A stretch of DNA of 64,000 nt from Chitinophaga sp. Ak27 (GCF_012726295.1 NZ_JABAOB010000001.1:310001-374000); one strand, 5' to 3'. Shown: positions 9,318 through 18,682, counted from the first letter of the stretch. Notes: generated by a model not told the origin, from the letters alone. Program-made: numbers and translations.

Positions 9318-11177
9318 TCATTTGCCACGTACATTTACCCCCAGGTGCGCCAGTTTTTGCAACATGCGTATATTATCCTTATCGTGAAAGAACTCAAAAA
9401 TACTGGCTGCTACCTTTGGTCCAATATCCGTTAATGCAGCCAGCTGTGACACAGAGTAATCTGCCAGATCCATCAGCTGATGAACAGCACCGGCAAGCAC
9501 CTTTGCTGATGTTTCTCCTACATATCTTATTCCAAGGCCATAAATAAGGTGGTCAAGCGGTTGTTGTTTCGAATGTTCTACTGCCTTTCGCAATCTTGCC
9601 GCCGATTTATTCCCCCAGCCTTCCAGTGCAGCAATTTTATCATAGTCCATTTGATAAATGGATGGAATATCTTTTAATAATTGCCGGTCAAAAAACATTT
9701 GTACATGGCTTTCTCCAAGCCCTTTGATATCCATTGCCTTACGTCCTGAAAAATGAAGAATATGTTCAATTACCTGTGCCGGGCAATGCGGATTTGTGCA
9801 ATACCACTGCGCCTCCCCGGGTGTTTGCGATAGCCTGGCTCCGCAAGCAGGACATGTATGTGGAAAAATCACCCGCTTTTCAGTCCCTTTCCGCACTTCT
9901 TTGATAGCTTTAACTACATGAGGGATAACATCCCCTGCCCTTTCTACTAACACCGTATCTCCAATCCGCAGATCGAGTTTTTTGATCATTTGCTCGTTGA
10001 ACAGGGAAACGGCACTAACCGTTACGCCGCCAATAGATACGGGATCTATCTTTGCTACCGGAGTTACGGCACCCGTACGTCCCACGGTAAATATTACTTT
10101 ATTCAACTTGCTGTTGTGCTGCCGTGGCTGAAATTTGTAAGCTACCGCCCAACGTGGATGGTGGCTGGTCATGCCTAGCGCAGAATAAAAATAGGTGGCA
10201 TTTACCTTTATCACTAATCCATCTATTTCATAAGGCAGCTGGTCCCTTTTTTCATTAAAGGCACGACACCAAGCTATCGCATCCGCTATACCAGTAAGCG
10301 TCTTCTGTTGCCGGTAAGTGGTATGAAAACCTAATTGCGACAATACTGAAAGAATCTCGTCCTGCTTACTCAATACCAGCGGAACAGGCTTACCTGGTTT
10401 CAGTTCATAATAACTTATCTGGTAAAGAAAAACCTCCAATGGCCTTTGCCTGGCGATGCCAGGGTCCAGCAAACGCAATGTCCCTGCTGCTGCATTGCGT
10501 GGATTGGCCATGAGAGGCAGCTGTAGCTTACTACGCTCTTTATTAAAGGCAATGAAGTCTTTTTTACTGATGAGCACTTCTCCCCTCAATTCAATCAGGC
10601 GGATGCCCAGATTACTAAATGGTATGGTAGCCGGAATGAAGGCCAGTTGACGGAGATTGGCTGTAATATCTTCCCCTTCCGCGCCATCACCTCTGGTAGC
10701 TCCCTGAATCAGTTGATCATCCCTATAAATCAGGGAAATACCGGCGCCATCCAATTTTGGTTCAATACAGTACTCTACAGCGGATTGCCCCGTGATACGC
10801 CGTATCCTTTGATCCCATTCCTCAAGATCACTTGTATTGTAGGTATTATCCAAACTCAACATCGGTGCAAGATGTGCAACGGTCGGAAATATGCCTCCAT
10901 TATCTGAACCTACATGCGCCGTGGGTGAACCTGCACTACGCTGTTGAGGGTATTTTTCTTCCAGCTTCTGCAGGTGTTTGAAAAGCTGATCATATTCATA
11001 ATCACTTAGCAGTGGGTCGTTTTTTTGATAATAACGCCAGTTATGATAGGTAATTACGCTTCGCAAGTCTGTTAGGGCGCGCTTACTGGTTGATATAGGA
11101 CTACCGCCCTTTATACCGGCTAATAACTTTTCTGACAGCTGGCGAAGACGGGATTCTTCTTTGTTGCTATATGTCAT
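9318..11177 (-). CDS. ligA: NAD-dependent DNA ligase lacking the BRCT domain
   Basis: 619 residues. It has the N-terminal Ia domain (YHNWRYYQKNDPLLSDYEYD), the adenylation domain with the catalytic lysine in KLDG (Lys141), the OB domain (VGRTGAVTPVA), a four-Cys zinc finger (Cys442, 445, 460, 465) and a helix-hairpin-helix region to the end. Typical LigA is about 670 residues and ends in a BRCT domain; this protein stops just where BRCT would begin (NVRGK). It is therefore probably a second, accessory ligase, with a standard ligA elsewhere in the genome. It follows polX by 22 bases on the same strand, which points to a joint role in gap filling and sealing during repair. Confidence 0.93.
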   Translation of the reverse strand: MTYSNKEESRLRQLSEKLLAGIKGGSPISTSKRALTDLRSVITYHNWRYYQKNDPLLSDYEYDQLFKHLQKLEEKYPQQRSAGSPTAHVGSDNGGIFPTVAHLAPMLSLDNTYNTSDLEEWDQRIRRITGQSAVEYCIEPKLDGAGISLIYRDDQLIQGATRGDGAEGEDITANLRQLAFIPATIPFSNLGIRLIELRGEVLISKKDFIAFNKERSKLQLPLMANPRNAAAGTLRLLDPGIARQRPLEVFLYQISYYELKPGKPVPLVLSKQDEILSVLSQLGFHTTYRQQKTLTGIADAIAWCRAFNEKRDQLPYEIDGLVIKVNATYFYSALGMTSHHPRWAVAYKFQPRQHNSKLNKVIFTVGRTGAVTPVAKIDPVSIGGVTVSAVSLFNEQMIKKLDLRIGDTVLVERAGDVIPHVVKAIKEVRKGTEKRVIFPHTCPACGARLSQTPGEAQWYCTNPHCPAQVIEHILHFSGRKAMDIKGLGESHVQMFFDRQLLKDIPSIYQMDYDKIAALEGWGNKSAARLRKAVEHSKQQPLDHLIYGLGIRYVGETSAKVLAGAVHQLMDLADYSVSQLAALTDIGPKVAASIFEFFHDKDNIRMLQKLAHLGVNVRGK

Positions 11178-11199
11178 AACAAATCTCTTAGGGTGATAG

Positions 11200-12972
11200 T
11201 TATGCAGGAAGGACCGCCCTTTTTTTCATCTTCCAATCTTCAATTTCATTCCAACACCGGGTGTTCAGAATATCCTTTCGCCTGCAACCACCCCTTCTTG
11301 CCGTCCATACACCGAGCTGCATAAATTCATACTGCGTTAATGCATGTGCATCTGTGCTGATGGTAAGGCATACTCCTTTGTTTAGCGCCATCCGTATAAG
11401 GTCATCCCATAAATCCAGGCGGCTCGGCTGGGCATTGATCTCCATACAGGTATTTGTAGCTGCGGCGCTGAGAAAAAGCTGCTCCCAGTTCACCGCATAG
11501 GCTTCACGGCTGCCTATTATTCTTCCACTGGGATGTCCGATACAATTGACATACGGATGATTGCAGGCTTTTATTAGCCTTGCCGTATTATCGTGTGTAA
11601 AACCGCTATGAATAGCTGCTACCACCCAATCAAATTGCTTTAATAACGTATCGGGTAAGTCCAGCTGACCATCGGCCAATATATCTACCTCTACCCCTTT
11701 TTTTATGAACTTAAACCCCAGCTTCGTATTGATTTTATCTATCTCTTTAAACTGCCTGGTGAAATCTGATGGCTGTAACCCATGGGCCACCCGTTCACTG
11801 GGTGAATGATCCGTTATTACAATGTATTCGTAGTGAGGGAAGGCACGTCGTATAAATTGGGCGATATCTTCAATTTGCTCTTCGCCATCACTCCAACGAC
11901 TGTGCATCTGCATATCTCCTTTTATCTGGTTAACTGTAACAAGTACCGGAAGCTTGTTTTTCGCGGCCTTCTCTATTTCTCCCTTTTCCTCACGCAATTC
12001 CGGTTCAATATATTGAAGCCCCAGCCGGTCATATATTTCCTCTTCGGTTTTGCCGGCCAGGTAGGCGCCTGTTTCTACACTAAATAAACCATATTCATTG
12101 AGCTTATACCCTTTATTTCCTGCAAGTGTACGCAATTTCACATTGTGGTCCCGGGAACCGGTAAAATACAGCATGGCGGCGCCAAATTCATGTTTATCCA
12201 CGATCCTGATATCAGCCTGCATTTCACTACGCAATATTATACTTACACGCGTATCGCCTCTCGAAATAACCCTGGATACAATCCCGGATTTTACCAGCGT
12301 ATTTGTCAACCCTTTGCGGGCGATCTTTTCGGCCTGAACAACGATATCAATATCACCTATTGTCTCTTTTCTTCTTCTGAGACTTCCAGCCAGCTCAGCT
12401 TTCTTCACTCCGGGGAGCGTTTTAATTACCAGCAATAGCTCGTGTCCCGTCTTTAGCGCATCCCATAATAACATGCGGTTTAATGCTGTTTTATGCATCT
12501 TCAAACCACGTTGCATGTTGGCAATTTTCCGGGCGCCGATGCCCCTTATGCTCTCCAGCTTGCCTGCAGCAATAGCCGCAGCCAGGTCTTCACGATTCTT
12601 AATCCCTAACTGATCATGTAAAACCTTTACAGTAGCAGGGCCCATCCCATTCATGTCCATCAGCTCCAGTAGCTCCATCGGTACTTTCCGTTTCAGCGCT
12701 TCAAAAGTTTTAATTTTGCCGGTGTGAATATATTCTATGATCTTTTCGGCAATGCTCTCTCCTATTCCTTTTAATTTATCAAGAGATTGAATATCCCCTG
12801 CATATTCACTCACATCACGCTGCAGGTTGGTCAGTGTTCTGGAAGCAACTTCATATGCGATGGCACGGAAACGTTCCGCCGGCCCCAGGTAACGGTAACA
12901 GGCCGACATCTGGTGAAAAATATTACGTAAGGCGGTGTTATAGTCAGCCTTTGTTTTAACAACGGTAACCAT
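11200..12972 (-). CDS. polX: DNA polymerase X with PHP domain
   Basis: 590 residues. The N-terminal helix-hairpin-helix 8-kDa-like domain (LKGIGESIAEKI near 67-79) is followed by the palm with the metal-binding pair in GDIDIVV (Asp207, Asp209) and Asp254 (ADIRIV). The C-terminal PHP domain starts near 350 (GDMQMHSRWSDG) and includes ITDHSPS. Bacterial PolX enzymes fill short gaps in base excision repair, and the PHP domain supplies 3'-5' exonuclease and AP-site cleavage. Gln in place of the first PHP His is, as I recall, also found in other PolX proteins, so it need not mean loss of activity. polX is the upstream gene of a two-gene unit with the short ligase. Confidence 0.94.
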   Translation of the reverse strand: MVTVVKTKADYNTALRNIFHQMSACYRYLGPAERFRAIAYEVASRTLTNLQRDVSEYAGDIQSLDKLKGIGESIAEKIIEYIHTGKIKTFEALKRKVPMELLELMDMNGMGPATVKVLHDQLGIKNREDLAAAIAAGKLESIRGIGARKIANMQRGLKMHKTALNRMLLWDALKTGHELLLVIKTLPGVKKAELAGSLRRRKETIGDIDIVVQAEKIARKGLTNTLVKSGIVSRVISRGDTRVSIILRSEMQADIRIVDKHEFGAAMLYFTGSRDHNVKLRTLAGNKGYKLNEYGLFSVETGAYLAGKTEEEIYDRLGLQYIEPELREEKGEIEKAAKNKLPVLVTVNQIKGDMQMHSRWSDGEEQIEDIAQFIRRAFPHYEYIVITDHSPSERVAHGLQPSDFTRQFKEIDKINTKLGFKFIKKGVEVDILADGQLDLPDTLLKQFDWVVAAIHSGFTHDNTARLIKACNHPYVNCIGHPSGRIIGSREAYAVNWEQLFLSAAATNTCMEINAQPSRLDLWDDLIRMALNKGVCLTISTDAHALTQYEFMQLGVWTARRGGCRRKDILNTRCWNEIEDWKMKKRAVLPA

Positions 12973-12998
12973 AAATGCTTTTATAGCAAAGAACCAGG

Positions 12999-13040
12999 AT
13001 TCCCATCAAAAAAAAGATGAGCGGCATCAAGCACCCGCAT
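12999..13040 (-). terminator. Possible terminator of the EreA-like gene
   Basis: Read on the minus strand, a weak GCGG/CCGC-based hairpin with an imperfect ATG/CAT extension (13016-13040) is followed by eight T residues (13008-13015). It lies between the stop of the esterase-like gene and the start of polX, where a terminator is expected. Confidence 0.4.
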
Positions 13041-13057
13041 GACTTTTATCATAAGCA

Positions 13058-14389
13058 TCAAACGCCGAAAGGATAGGTTTCGGGCATTTGAGTGCCATCC
13101 GGCTTGATGTGCAGCGGATGAAGGGCAGTAACGTGATCCAGGTAAATGAAAGCATCATAGCGCAAAGGAAGGATACTGGGCACATAATTGCCATATCGTT
13201 CGTACTCCGGATGATAAACCACCCCGATGGCGCGATGCCCTACAGGCACTTCCAGAAACTGGGTATTGCGGAGATCATCCATTAAAAACCATTTATTACG
13301 GTTTCCCTCATTTCTAAGCAGATACTCCCAACTCCCCTCCTGGGCTGGCGGAACGGTCATAGTTGCCATTCGGGCACCCCATCTTTTTCCGGCTATCACA
13401 TGCCCCTGGTAGGCGCCGAAACCAACAAGCGCGACCTGGTGTTCCCCGAACTTTGCCCTGGCAAGCTCTCCTATATTTACCATGCCTTCACCCGCCATAT
13501 CAGTGGCCCGGGCATCACCAACATGTGTATTATGTGCCCAGATAATAACTTTCGACTGCTCTCCATGGAATTGCAATAATCGCTCGAGGGTTTCTTCCAT
13601 ATGCAGATCACGGATATTCCAGGAATGAGGTCCCCCCTTTATCATTGCGCTATAGTAATTTTCTGCATGTACCGCCACCAGCGCATTTTGTTCGGTACTA
13701 AAGGCACTTTCATGATCTGTGTCGTAATGAGGGAAACGATGCCGTATATCCCGTAAAAGATTCACCACTTCTGTCTTACATAACTCCGGCACCAGCGCCG
13801 TGGCTCTTGCATAGCCATGCCCTTCCTCTGTACGATATGGCTCAAAACACTGGTAAGCTTCTTCTGCTACACTGACCATAGCCGGATCTTCCTTTCTTAA
13901 GTAAGCCAGGATGGCTTCCATACTTTCCCAAAGGCTGTATACATCCAACCCATAAAAACCAATTTTCTTTTCGGCAGACAATGACGCATTGTAATTGTAT
14001 AACCATTCTCCAAGCGCTGTAATTTCCCAGTTGGCCCACATCCAGGTAGGCCAGCGGTTAAATGAATGCAGTACATTAAATGCACTGCTTCCCGATTGAT
14101 CATAATGTTTTATATACCGGTTAAACCGGTAACAATCCGGCCAGTCGCCTTCCACTGCAATAAAATTGAAACCCTTTTCCTCAATAAGCCTTTGTGAGAT
14201 GTAATTACGCCACTTGTAATATTCATGATTACCGTGCGAAGCTTCTCCCAACATTACCACGCGTGCACGACCAAGTTTGTCAATTAAAAGGTCCAGATCC
14301 CCGCCGCGGGTAAATGGGTGCGCAGCCCTGTGAAGATCAGCTATAGACGTTGCTGTATCAAGCGTATTATGCTTAAAGTAATGATCCAT
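13058..14389 (-). CDS. Erythromycin-esterase (EreA)-like family protein
   Basis: 443 residues with the EreA-family core: VVMLGEASHGNHEYY (Glu49, His52), FIAVEGDWPD (Glu80) and IIWAHNTHVGDA, the conserved acidic and His positions of this fold. Related enzymes cut the lactone of macrolides, but most members of this larger clade have no shown resistance role. There is no signal peptide, so it is probably cytoplasmic. It is divergent from an alpha/beta hydrolase and a phosphoribosyltransferase, a set of domains I recall occurring together or fused in other bacteria (for example mycobacterial Rv2030c and Rv0571c). That context argues against calling it an antibiotic-resistance gene. Confidence 0.85.
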   Translation of the reverse strand: MDHYFKHNTLDTATSIADLHRAAHPFTRGGDLDLLIDKLGRARVVMLGEASHGNHEYYKWRNYISQRLIEEKGFNFIAVEGDWPDCYRFNRYIKHYDQSGSSAFNVLHSFNRWPTWMWANWEITALGEWLYNYNASLSAEKKIGFYGLDVYSLWESMEAILAYLRKEDPAMVSVAEEAYQCFEPYRTEEGHGYARATALVPELCKTEVVNLLRDIRHRFPHYDTDHESAFSTEQNALVAVHAENYYSAMIKGGPHSWNIRDLHMEETLERLLQFHGEQSKVIIWAHNTHVGDARATDMAGEGMVNIGELARAKFGEHQVALVGFGAYQGHVIAGKRWGARMATMTVPPAQEGSWEYLLRNEGNRNKWFLMDDLRNTQFLEVPVGHRAIGVVYHPEYERYGNYVPSILPLRYDAFIYLDHVTALHPLHIKPDGTQMPETYPFGV

Positions 14390-14513
14390 AACAAAAAGAT
14401 TTAAATACTTTTATTAAGATAAAAATATCATCATTTTTATGCTATGATGATAATCACCTCACTTTATGACAGAAATCATTCCGACGCCATGATCATTTTT
14501 CTACATTTAAATT

Positions 14514-15155
14514 ATGATGCAATCTTTTTCAAAGGCCGTCAAAATACCTGCCGGACAAGTAATACTGGATGGAGAGCTTATCATTCCGGAAGGAGCTACT
14601 GCTATTGTAATCTTCAGCCATGGTAGCGGCAGTAGCAGGTTCAGCCCGCGTAACCAGGCTGTGGCATTAGCATTACAACAACACGGATTTGGCACTTTGC
14701 TATTCGATCTGCTTACCAAAACAGAAGAAGCAGCGTCTTATTTCACACGTTTCGATATTACGCTGCTAACCAGCAGGCTCGTCAATACAACAAAATGGTT
14801 GTCGGCATTTCAACCCGCCAGCCATGCAGCGATAGGATACTTCGGCGCCAGTACCGGTGCAGCGGCAGCCCTGGAGGCTGCCGGTGAGCTACCGTATGTG
14901 CAGGCTGTAGTAAGTCGCGGCGGAAGACCTGACCTCGCGACCGAATTGCCTGCTATCACAACGCCCACATTGCTCATAGTAGGCAGCCTTGATCCCGAAG
15001 TGCTGGTATTAAACCAACAGGCGCTCACCCAGCTGAAAGGCCCTAAAAAATTATTAGTAGTACCTGGAGCAGGACATCTCTTTGAAGAAGGTGATACACT
15101 CCGCCAGGTAAGCTTAGCCGCTATTGAGTGGTTTGAACGGTACCTTCACCCATAA
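14514..15155 (+). CDS. Alpha/beta hydrolase, dienelactone-hydrolase-like
   Basis: 213 residues with a complete hydrolase triad: nucleophile Ser113 in GASTGA, Asp160 in GSLDPE and His188 in GAGHLFEE, plus an oxyanion loop FSHGSGSSR (35-43). The short length, lack of a lid and absence of a signal peptide fit a small cytoplasmic dienelactone-hydrolase-like enzyme. The phosphoribosyltransferase gene follows 11 bases later and is surely co-transcribed. A second ATG at 14517 is equally possible as the start. A TACATTTA element ends only 4 bases before the ATG, so the message may be leaderless. The substrate is unknown. Confidence 0.85.
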   Translation: MMQSFSKAVKIPAGQVILDGELIIPEGATAIVIFSHGSGSSRFSPRNQAVALALQQHGFGTLLFDLLTKTEEAASYFTRFDITLLTSRLVNTTKWLSAFQPASHAAIGYFGASTGAAAALEAAGELPYVQAVVSRGGRPDLATELPAITTPTLLIVGSLDPEVLVLNQQALTQLKGPKKLLVVPGAGHLFEEGDTLRQVSLAAIEWFERYLHP

Positions 15156-15166
15156 AAGCAACTTAC

Positions 15167-15799
15167 ATGTTTAGCAACAGAATAACTGCCGGCCGCCAGC
15201 TGGCTCCTTTATTGGATAAATATAAACGGCAGAATGCAATCGTGCTGGGAGTACCACGGGGCGGTGTGCCAATTGCATATATTATTGCCCAAACCTTGCA
15301 GTTACCATTAAGTGTCATACTTACCAAGAAAATTGGGCACCCGGATAACGAGGAATATGCAGTAGGCGCTGTGAGCCTCACCGACAGTTATATCGTTCCA
15401 CATGAAAATGTATCGGAGGCTTACCTTCAAAAAACAATCAGGAAAGTACGGGCCAGGCTGACTGAAATGCAGAGGCTATATCTGGGCAATCAGCCTCCAA
15501 GGTCTGTTACCGGCAAAATCGTTATCATTGTAGATGATGGCATTGCTACCGGCAATACGCTGCTGGCTACCATCAAAATGCTGCGTAAAGAACATCCCGA
15601 GAAAATTGTTGTAGCAGTTCCTATTGCTTCTAAGGCCGCATATGAGCTACTTCGGCAAATAGCCGATGAAGTAGTAGTAAGCTATATACCGGAAATATTT
15701 ATTGGTGTGGGTGCTTTCTATGATAATTTCAGCGAAGTAAGCGACCAAGAAGTAATCAAATATCTGAGCGCAGCCAAAAATTCAGAGGCCACCAATTGA
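15167..15799 (+). CDS. Type I phosphoribosyltransferase domain protein
   Basis: 210 residues. The PRPP-binding loop is IVDDGIATGN (121-130) and the pyrophosphate loop is VPRGG (29-33), both intact. The insert between them (KKIGHPDNEEYAVGAV) is typical of the predicted phosphoribosyltransferase group often paired with dienelactone hydrolases rather than of the known purine or pyrimidine salvage enzymes. It probably acts on an unknown base or PRPP-like ligand. It is the second gene after the alpha/beta hydrolase and near the divergent EreA-like gene. It ends 11 bases from the convergent trmN6 gene. Confidence 0.87.
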   Translation: MFSNRITAGRQLAPLLDKYKRQNAIVLGVPRGGVPIAYIIAQTLQLPLSVILTKKIGHPDNEEYAVGAVSLTDSYIVPHENVSEAYLQKTIRKVRARLTEMQRLYLGNQPPRSVTGKIVIIVDDGIATGNTLLATIKMLRKEHPEKIVVAVPIASKAAYELLRQIADEVVVSYIPEIFIGVGAFYDNFSEVSDQEVIKYLSAAKNSEATN

Positions 15800-15810
15800 T
15801 AATACGATGG

Positions 15811-16533
15811 CTATAGATAGAGATAATAAGGCTGTAATAATACCCTAAATTCAGACGTATATGTCTTTGCGGCATCATACACCGCCATTTCCGTTACCAC
15901 GGTTTCTCTTGCAGTTCTTCCCAAAATCCCTACGGCCCGGAAATAGCCATGGTTCACACTCTGCCGGATATACAATACCTCGCGCAAATGCAATCCTGCT
16001 GTTAATGCCTGTCCGCGGAAAGTGTCAAATACAGCATAGGGCAACAATACCGATACCTCCCCCGCCGGGGATAGTTGTTGGCCGATCGTTGTTAGCAGAT
16101 CATGGTAAGTAAGATTGGTAGCATGCATCGCCTGGTCTTTTTGGGCATGACCACTCTTCAATGCACTTTCATAAAATGGAGGATTGCTGATAATAAAATC
16201 GTAGCCTCCGCCGGGCTCCATTTTTCGTATATCCTGTTGCGTTAGGGTTAAACGGTCTGCCCAGGGAGAAGCTGCAAAATTAGCAGTAGCCTGCTGCGCT
16301 GCGCCGGGATCGAGCTCCACGGCGGTAATGGCTGCCGGGCTACGCTGCGCCAGCATCAGGCTCAACAAACCGGTACCGGCGCCTAAATCCAGTATAGCCG
16401 GTACCGCAGTAGGTCGGCTCGCCAGGTACTGCGCCGTAAAAGCTCCCTGTATACAGGCATCTGTACACACCTTCATGGCGCAGTGCTCCTGGTGAACGGT
16501 AAATTGTTTGAATTGAAAAAATGTATTTGCCAT
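15811..16533 (-). CDS. trmN6: tRNA1(Val) (adenine37-N6)-methyltransferase
   Basis: 240 residues. The SAM-binding motif is LDLGAGTGLL (48-57) and the catalytic N6-adenine motif NPPF is at 117-120. The N-terminal FQFKQFTVHQEHCAMKVCTDACIQGAF matches the YfiC/TrmN6 pattern around the GTDG-like loop. Its role is methylation of adenine 37 in tRNA1(Val), next to the anticodon. It starts 2 bases after the stop of the fucosidase gene on the same strand, so it is probably read from that promoter, an odd pairing of a secreted glycosidase with a tRNA-modifying enzyme. Confidence 0.88.
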   Translation of the reverse strand: MANTFFQFKQFTVHQEHCAMKVCTDACIQGAFTAQYLASRPTAVPAILDLGAGTGLLSLMLAQRSPAAITAVELDPGAAQQATANFAASPWADRLTLTQQDIRKMEPGGGYDFIISNPPFYESALKSGHAQKDQAMHATNLTYHDLLTTIGQQLSPAGEVSVLLPYAVFDTFRGQALTAGLHLREVLYIRQSVNHGYFRAVGILGRTARETVVTEMAVYDAAKTYTSEFRVLLQPYYLYL

Positions 16534-16535
16534 CC

Positions 16536-18671
16536 TTATTTTGAATCAATCAACAGCGACAGGTTCGGCATACGTAGATTGCGATGCACAGATACCGGGT
16601 TCGCTTCTCTTACTTCGCAGGTCTCTACCTTGCCATTTCCGCTTACCTGTATATCCAACGGTTGCACATACATTACCTGTGGCACATTGCGACGGATAGC
16701 CACTTCCGACTGTTTGGCAAAACGGCTGTATGCCTTTACCAACAGTTGATTTTTGCCTTCCTTCAGCGACAACAACACCACCTCATTGGCCACGCCTCCC
16801 CTTTCAGGGTTATTATGCAACACCTGCTCTTCTCCGTTTAGATATACCGCAATACCATCTCCACTGGTAAAACCTACCAGGTAGTTACCTGCCTTTGTAG
16901 CAGTAATTTCCTGTAATACATATTTGGCAATACTTCTGTCGCCGTCAAAGGTAATGAGCGCGTCGTTCTTCCAGCCGGGCTGCAGCTTCCAGGGCTGACT
17001 GTCCTGGTTAGGCCACGGTTTGGAAGGATCTATTTGTTTTATATCTCCATGTACACCGTCTATACCAGACCAGAATGGTCCGGCGCTGTACAAAGGCCCC
17101 CACTGTAAAGCAGCAGTATCAGACTGCAGTGGCTGTACAGTGCCACCGTCCAGCAATACCCCGCGGGTATTACCATTCAGGGTCAGCTGTATACGGCGGC
17201 CTTTCTCAGCGTCGCTATACAACAGTTTCAATTTGGCCGGTTTGCTGGTAGTAAACGCCCAGGAATCGCCCACCTGGCTGCGGTAATAGCTTTCATAATC
17301 GACACCGGAAAAACTATACAACGGAACCGCATTGTACCGGTCCAGGCGGCGGGCATTCGACAACAAATGCAGGGGCGTAATATGCACTCCCTCTTTACAG
17401 GTCAACGCCAGTACTTCAATGTTCTTATCCTTTAACTGGAAGCCTGCCGGCAGTTGGATATATGTGTTACCATTTTTGCTGTTAATCTTAGCGGCCACCT
17501 TTTTATTTTCTCCCAACAAAGTTACCTGGCTTACTTTACTGCTTAAACCTGGTAACAGGATGCTGCCATTTTCGGGCATTTGTAAGAGGTGCAGGTATAA
17601 CTTACCTGGTTTAGTGGTTACTTCTCCCCATGTAAAAGTAGTGTCAAAAGGATTGGCGGAAGCGCCGTAAATGGCTTCTCCATTGCGTTGCAGCCAGGCG
17701 CCATTTAACAGTAATACTTCTCTTTCAAAGTCTACCACGGAGCCATCACCACGGGGACCGATATTCAGCAGGTAGTTGCCACCGCGACTTACTACTTTAA
17801 TCAACCCTTCCAGTTTCTCATGCGCCTTATCGGCGGCTTTACCATGCTGTTGCCAGCTGCGGTATCCCCAGGTTTCATCATATACGGAAGCAGGCGTTTG
17901 CCAGGCCGAAGCGATCTTGTAATCAGGGTATTGATTATCTCCCATCACACAAAAATCTCCGGCATCATTGCCCAAACGGCCACTCACCATACAACCCGGC
18001 TGTAAACGATGTACAATCGTTGCCAGGTCGCGGCTTTGCGCAGCAGTGAGCGAGCCCATATCAAACCATATCTCTGATACCGGCCCATAGTTGGTCATCA
18101 GCTCAGTCACCTGTTTCTTATTATACTCATGATGCTCGGGTGTAATAGGATCACTGTTACTACTGGAGATGGGATAGGCCTGTGGGAAATGCCAGTCGAT
18201 CAGCGAAAAATACATCCCGAATTTCAGGCCATGCCGCTGACAGGCATCCGATAATTCCTTCAATACATCGCGTTTAAACGGGGTGGCATCTACCACGTTA
18301 TAATCAGTATAGGCAGAATGAAACATGCAAAAACCATCATGGTGCTTGGAAGTCATTACCACCGATTTCATGCCGGCAGCTTTGGCCAGCAGCACGATTG
18401 AGTCAGCATTCCAATGTTCGGGGTGGAAACGTTTAGCCACATCTCCATATACATCACTGTAAATACCGGCATGCGCCTGAATTTGTTCGCTATAGCCCCG
18501 GGTTACCGGCTTTCCTTCCCATACGCCTCCCAGCGTGGAATAGATGGCCCCCCAGTGAATAAACATGGAATATTTCTGGTTTCTCCAGTCGGTATGTGCC
18601 GTGGATTCCTGCGCGGACGCCACCTGGAACGTGGTTGCCAGCGCCAGTAATACGATAAAAATTTTCTTCAT
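16536..18671 (-). CDS. Secreted alpha-L-fucosidase, GH29 family
   Basis: 711 residues. A signal peptide (1-20, ending ASAQ) is followed by the GH29 barrel: FIHWG (37-41), SKHHDGF (108-114), and the nucleophile Asp204 in IWFDMG. Beyond about residue 350 there is a beta-sandwich of the GH29 type. A further C-terminal module (VGFTSGDGIAVYLNGEE, then EGKNQLLVKAYSR) resembles PA14 or carbohydrate-binding domains. It should release terminal fucose from glycans in the periplasm or outside the cell. No SusC/SusD pair lies nearby, so it is not in a classic polysaccharide utilisation locus here. The likely promoter element TACATTTA sits 3 bases before the ATG. Confidence 0.92.
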   Translation of the reverse strand: MKKIFIVLLALATTFQVASAQESTAHTDWRNQKYSMFIHWGAIYSTLGGVWEGKPVTRGYSEQIQAHAGIYSDVYGDVAKRFHPEHWNADSIVLLAKAAGMKSVVMTSKHHDGFCMFHSAYTDYNVVDATPFKRDVLKELSDACQRHGLKFGMYFSLIDWHFPQAYPISSSNSDPITPEHHEYNKKQVTELMTNYGPVSEIWFDMGSLTAAQSRDLATIVHRLQPGCMVSGRLGNDAGDFCVMGDNQYPDYKIASAWQTPASVYDETWGYRSWQQHGKAADKAHEKLEGLIKVVSRGGNYLLNIGPRGDGSVVDFEREVLLLNGAWLQRNGEAIYGASANPFDTTFTWGEVTTKPGKLYLHLLQMPENGSILLPGLSSKVSQVTLLGENKKVAAKINSKNGNTYIQLPAGFQLKDKNIEVLALTCKEGVHITPLHLLSNARRLDRYNAVPLYSFSGVDYESYYRSQVGDSWAFTTSKPAKLKLLYSDAEKGRRIQLTLNGNTRGVLLDGGTVQPLQSDTAALQWGPLYSAGPFWSGIDGVHGDIKQIDPSKPWPNQDSQPWKLQPGWKNDALITFDGDRSIAKYVLQEITATKAGNYLVGFTSGDGIAVYLNGEEQVLHNNPERGGVANEVVLLSLKEGKNQLLVKAYSRFAKQSEVAIRRNVPQVMYVQPLDIQVSGNGKVETCEVREANPVSVHRNLRMPNLSLLIDSK

Positions 18672-18674
18672 AGA

Positions 18675-18682
18675 TAAATGTA
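18675..18682 (-). promoter_or_regulatory. Candidate -7 element for the fucosidase gene
   Basis: TACATTTA on the minus strand matches TAnnTTTG at 7 of 8 positions and ends 3 bases before the start codon. No good -33 element is visible. Confidence 0.35.

Noticed and set aside
11200..12972. Gln in place of His at the first PHP position of PolX as a sign of inactivity
   Set aside because: As I recall, other active PolX enzymes also have Gln there, so it is not evidence of a defect.
13058..14389. Calling the EreA-like gene a macrolide resistance gene
   Set aside because: Its neighbours and the wide family argue for a different role, and no resistance genes or mobile elements are nearby.
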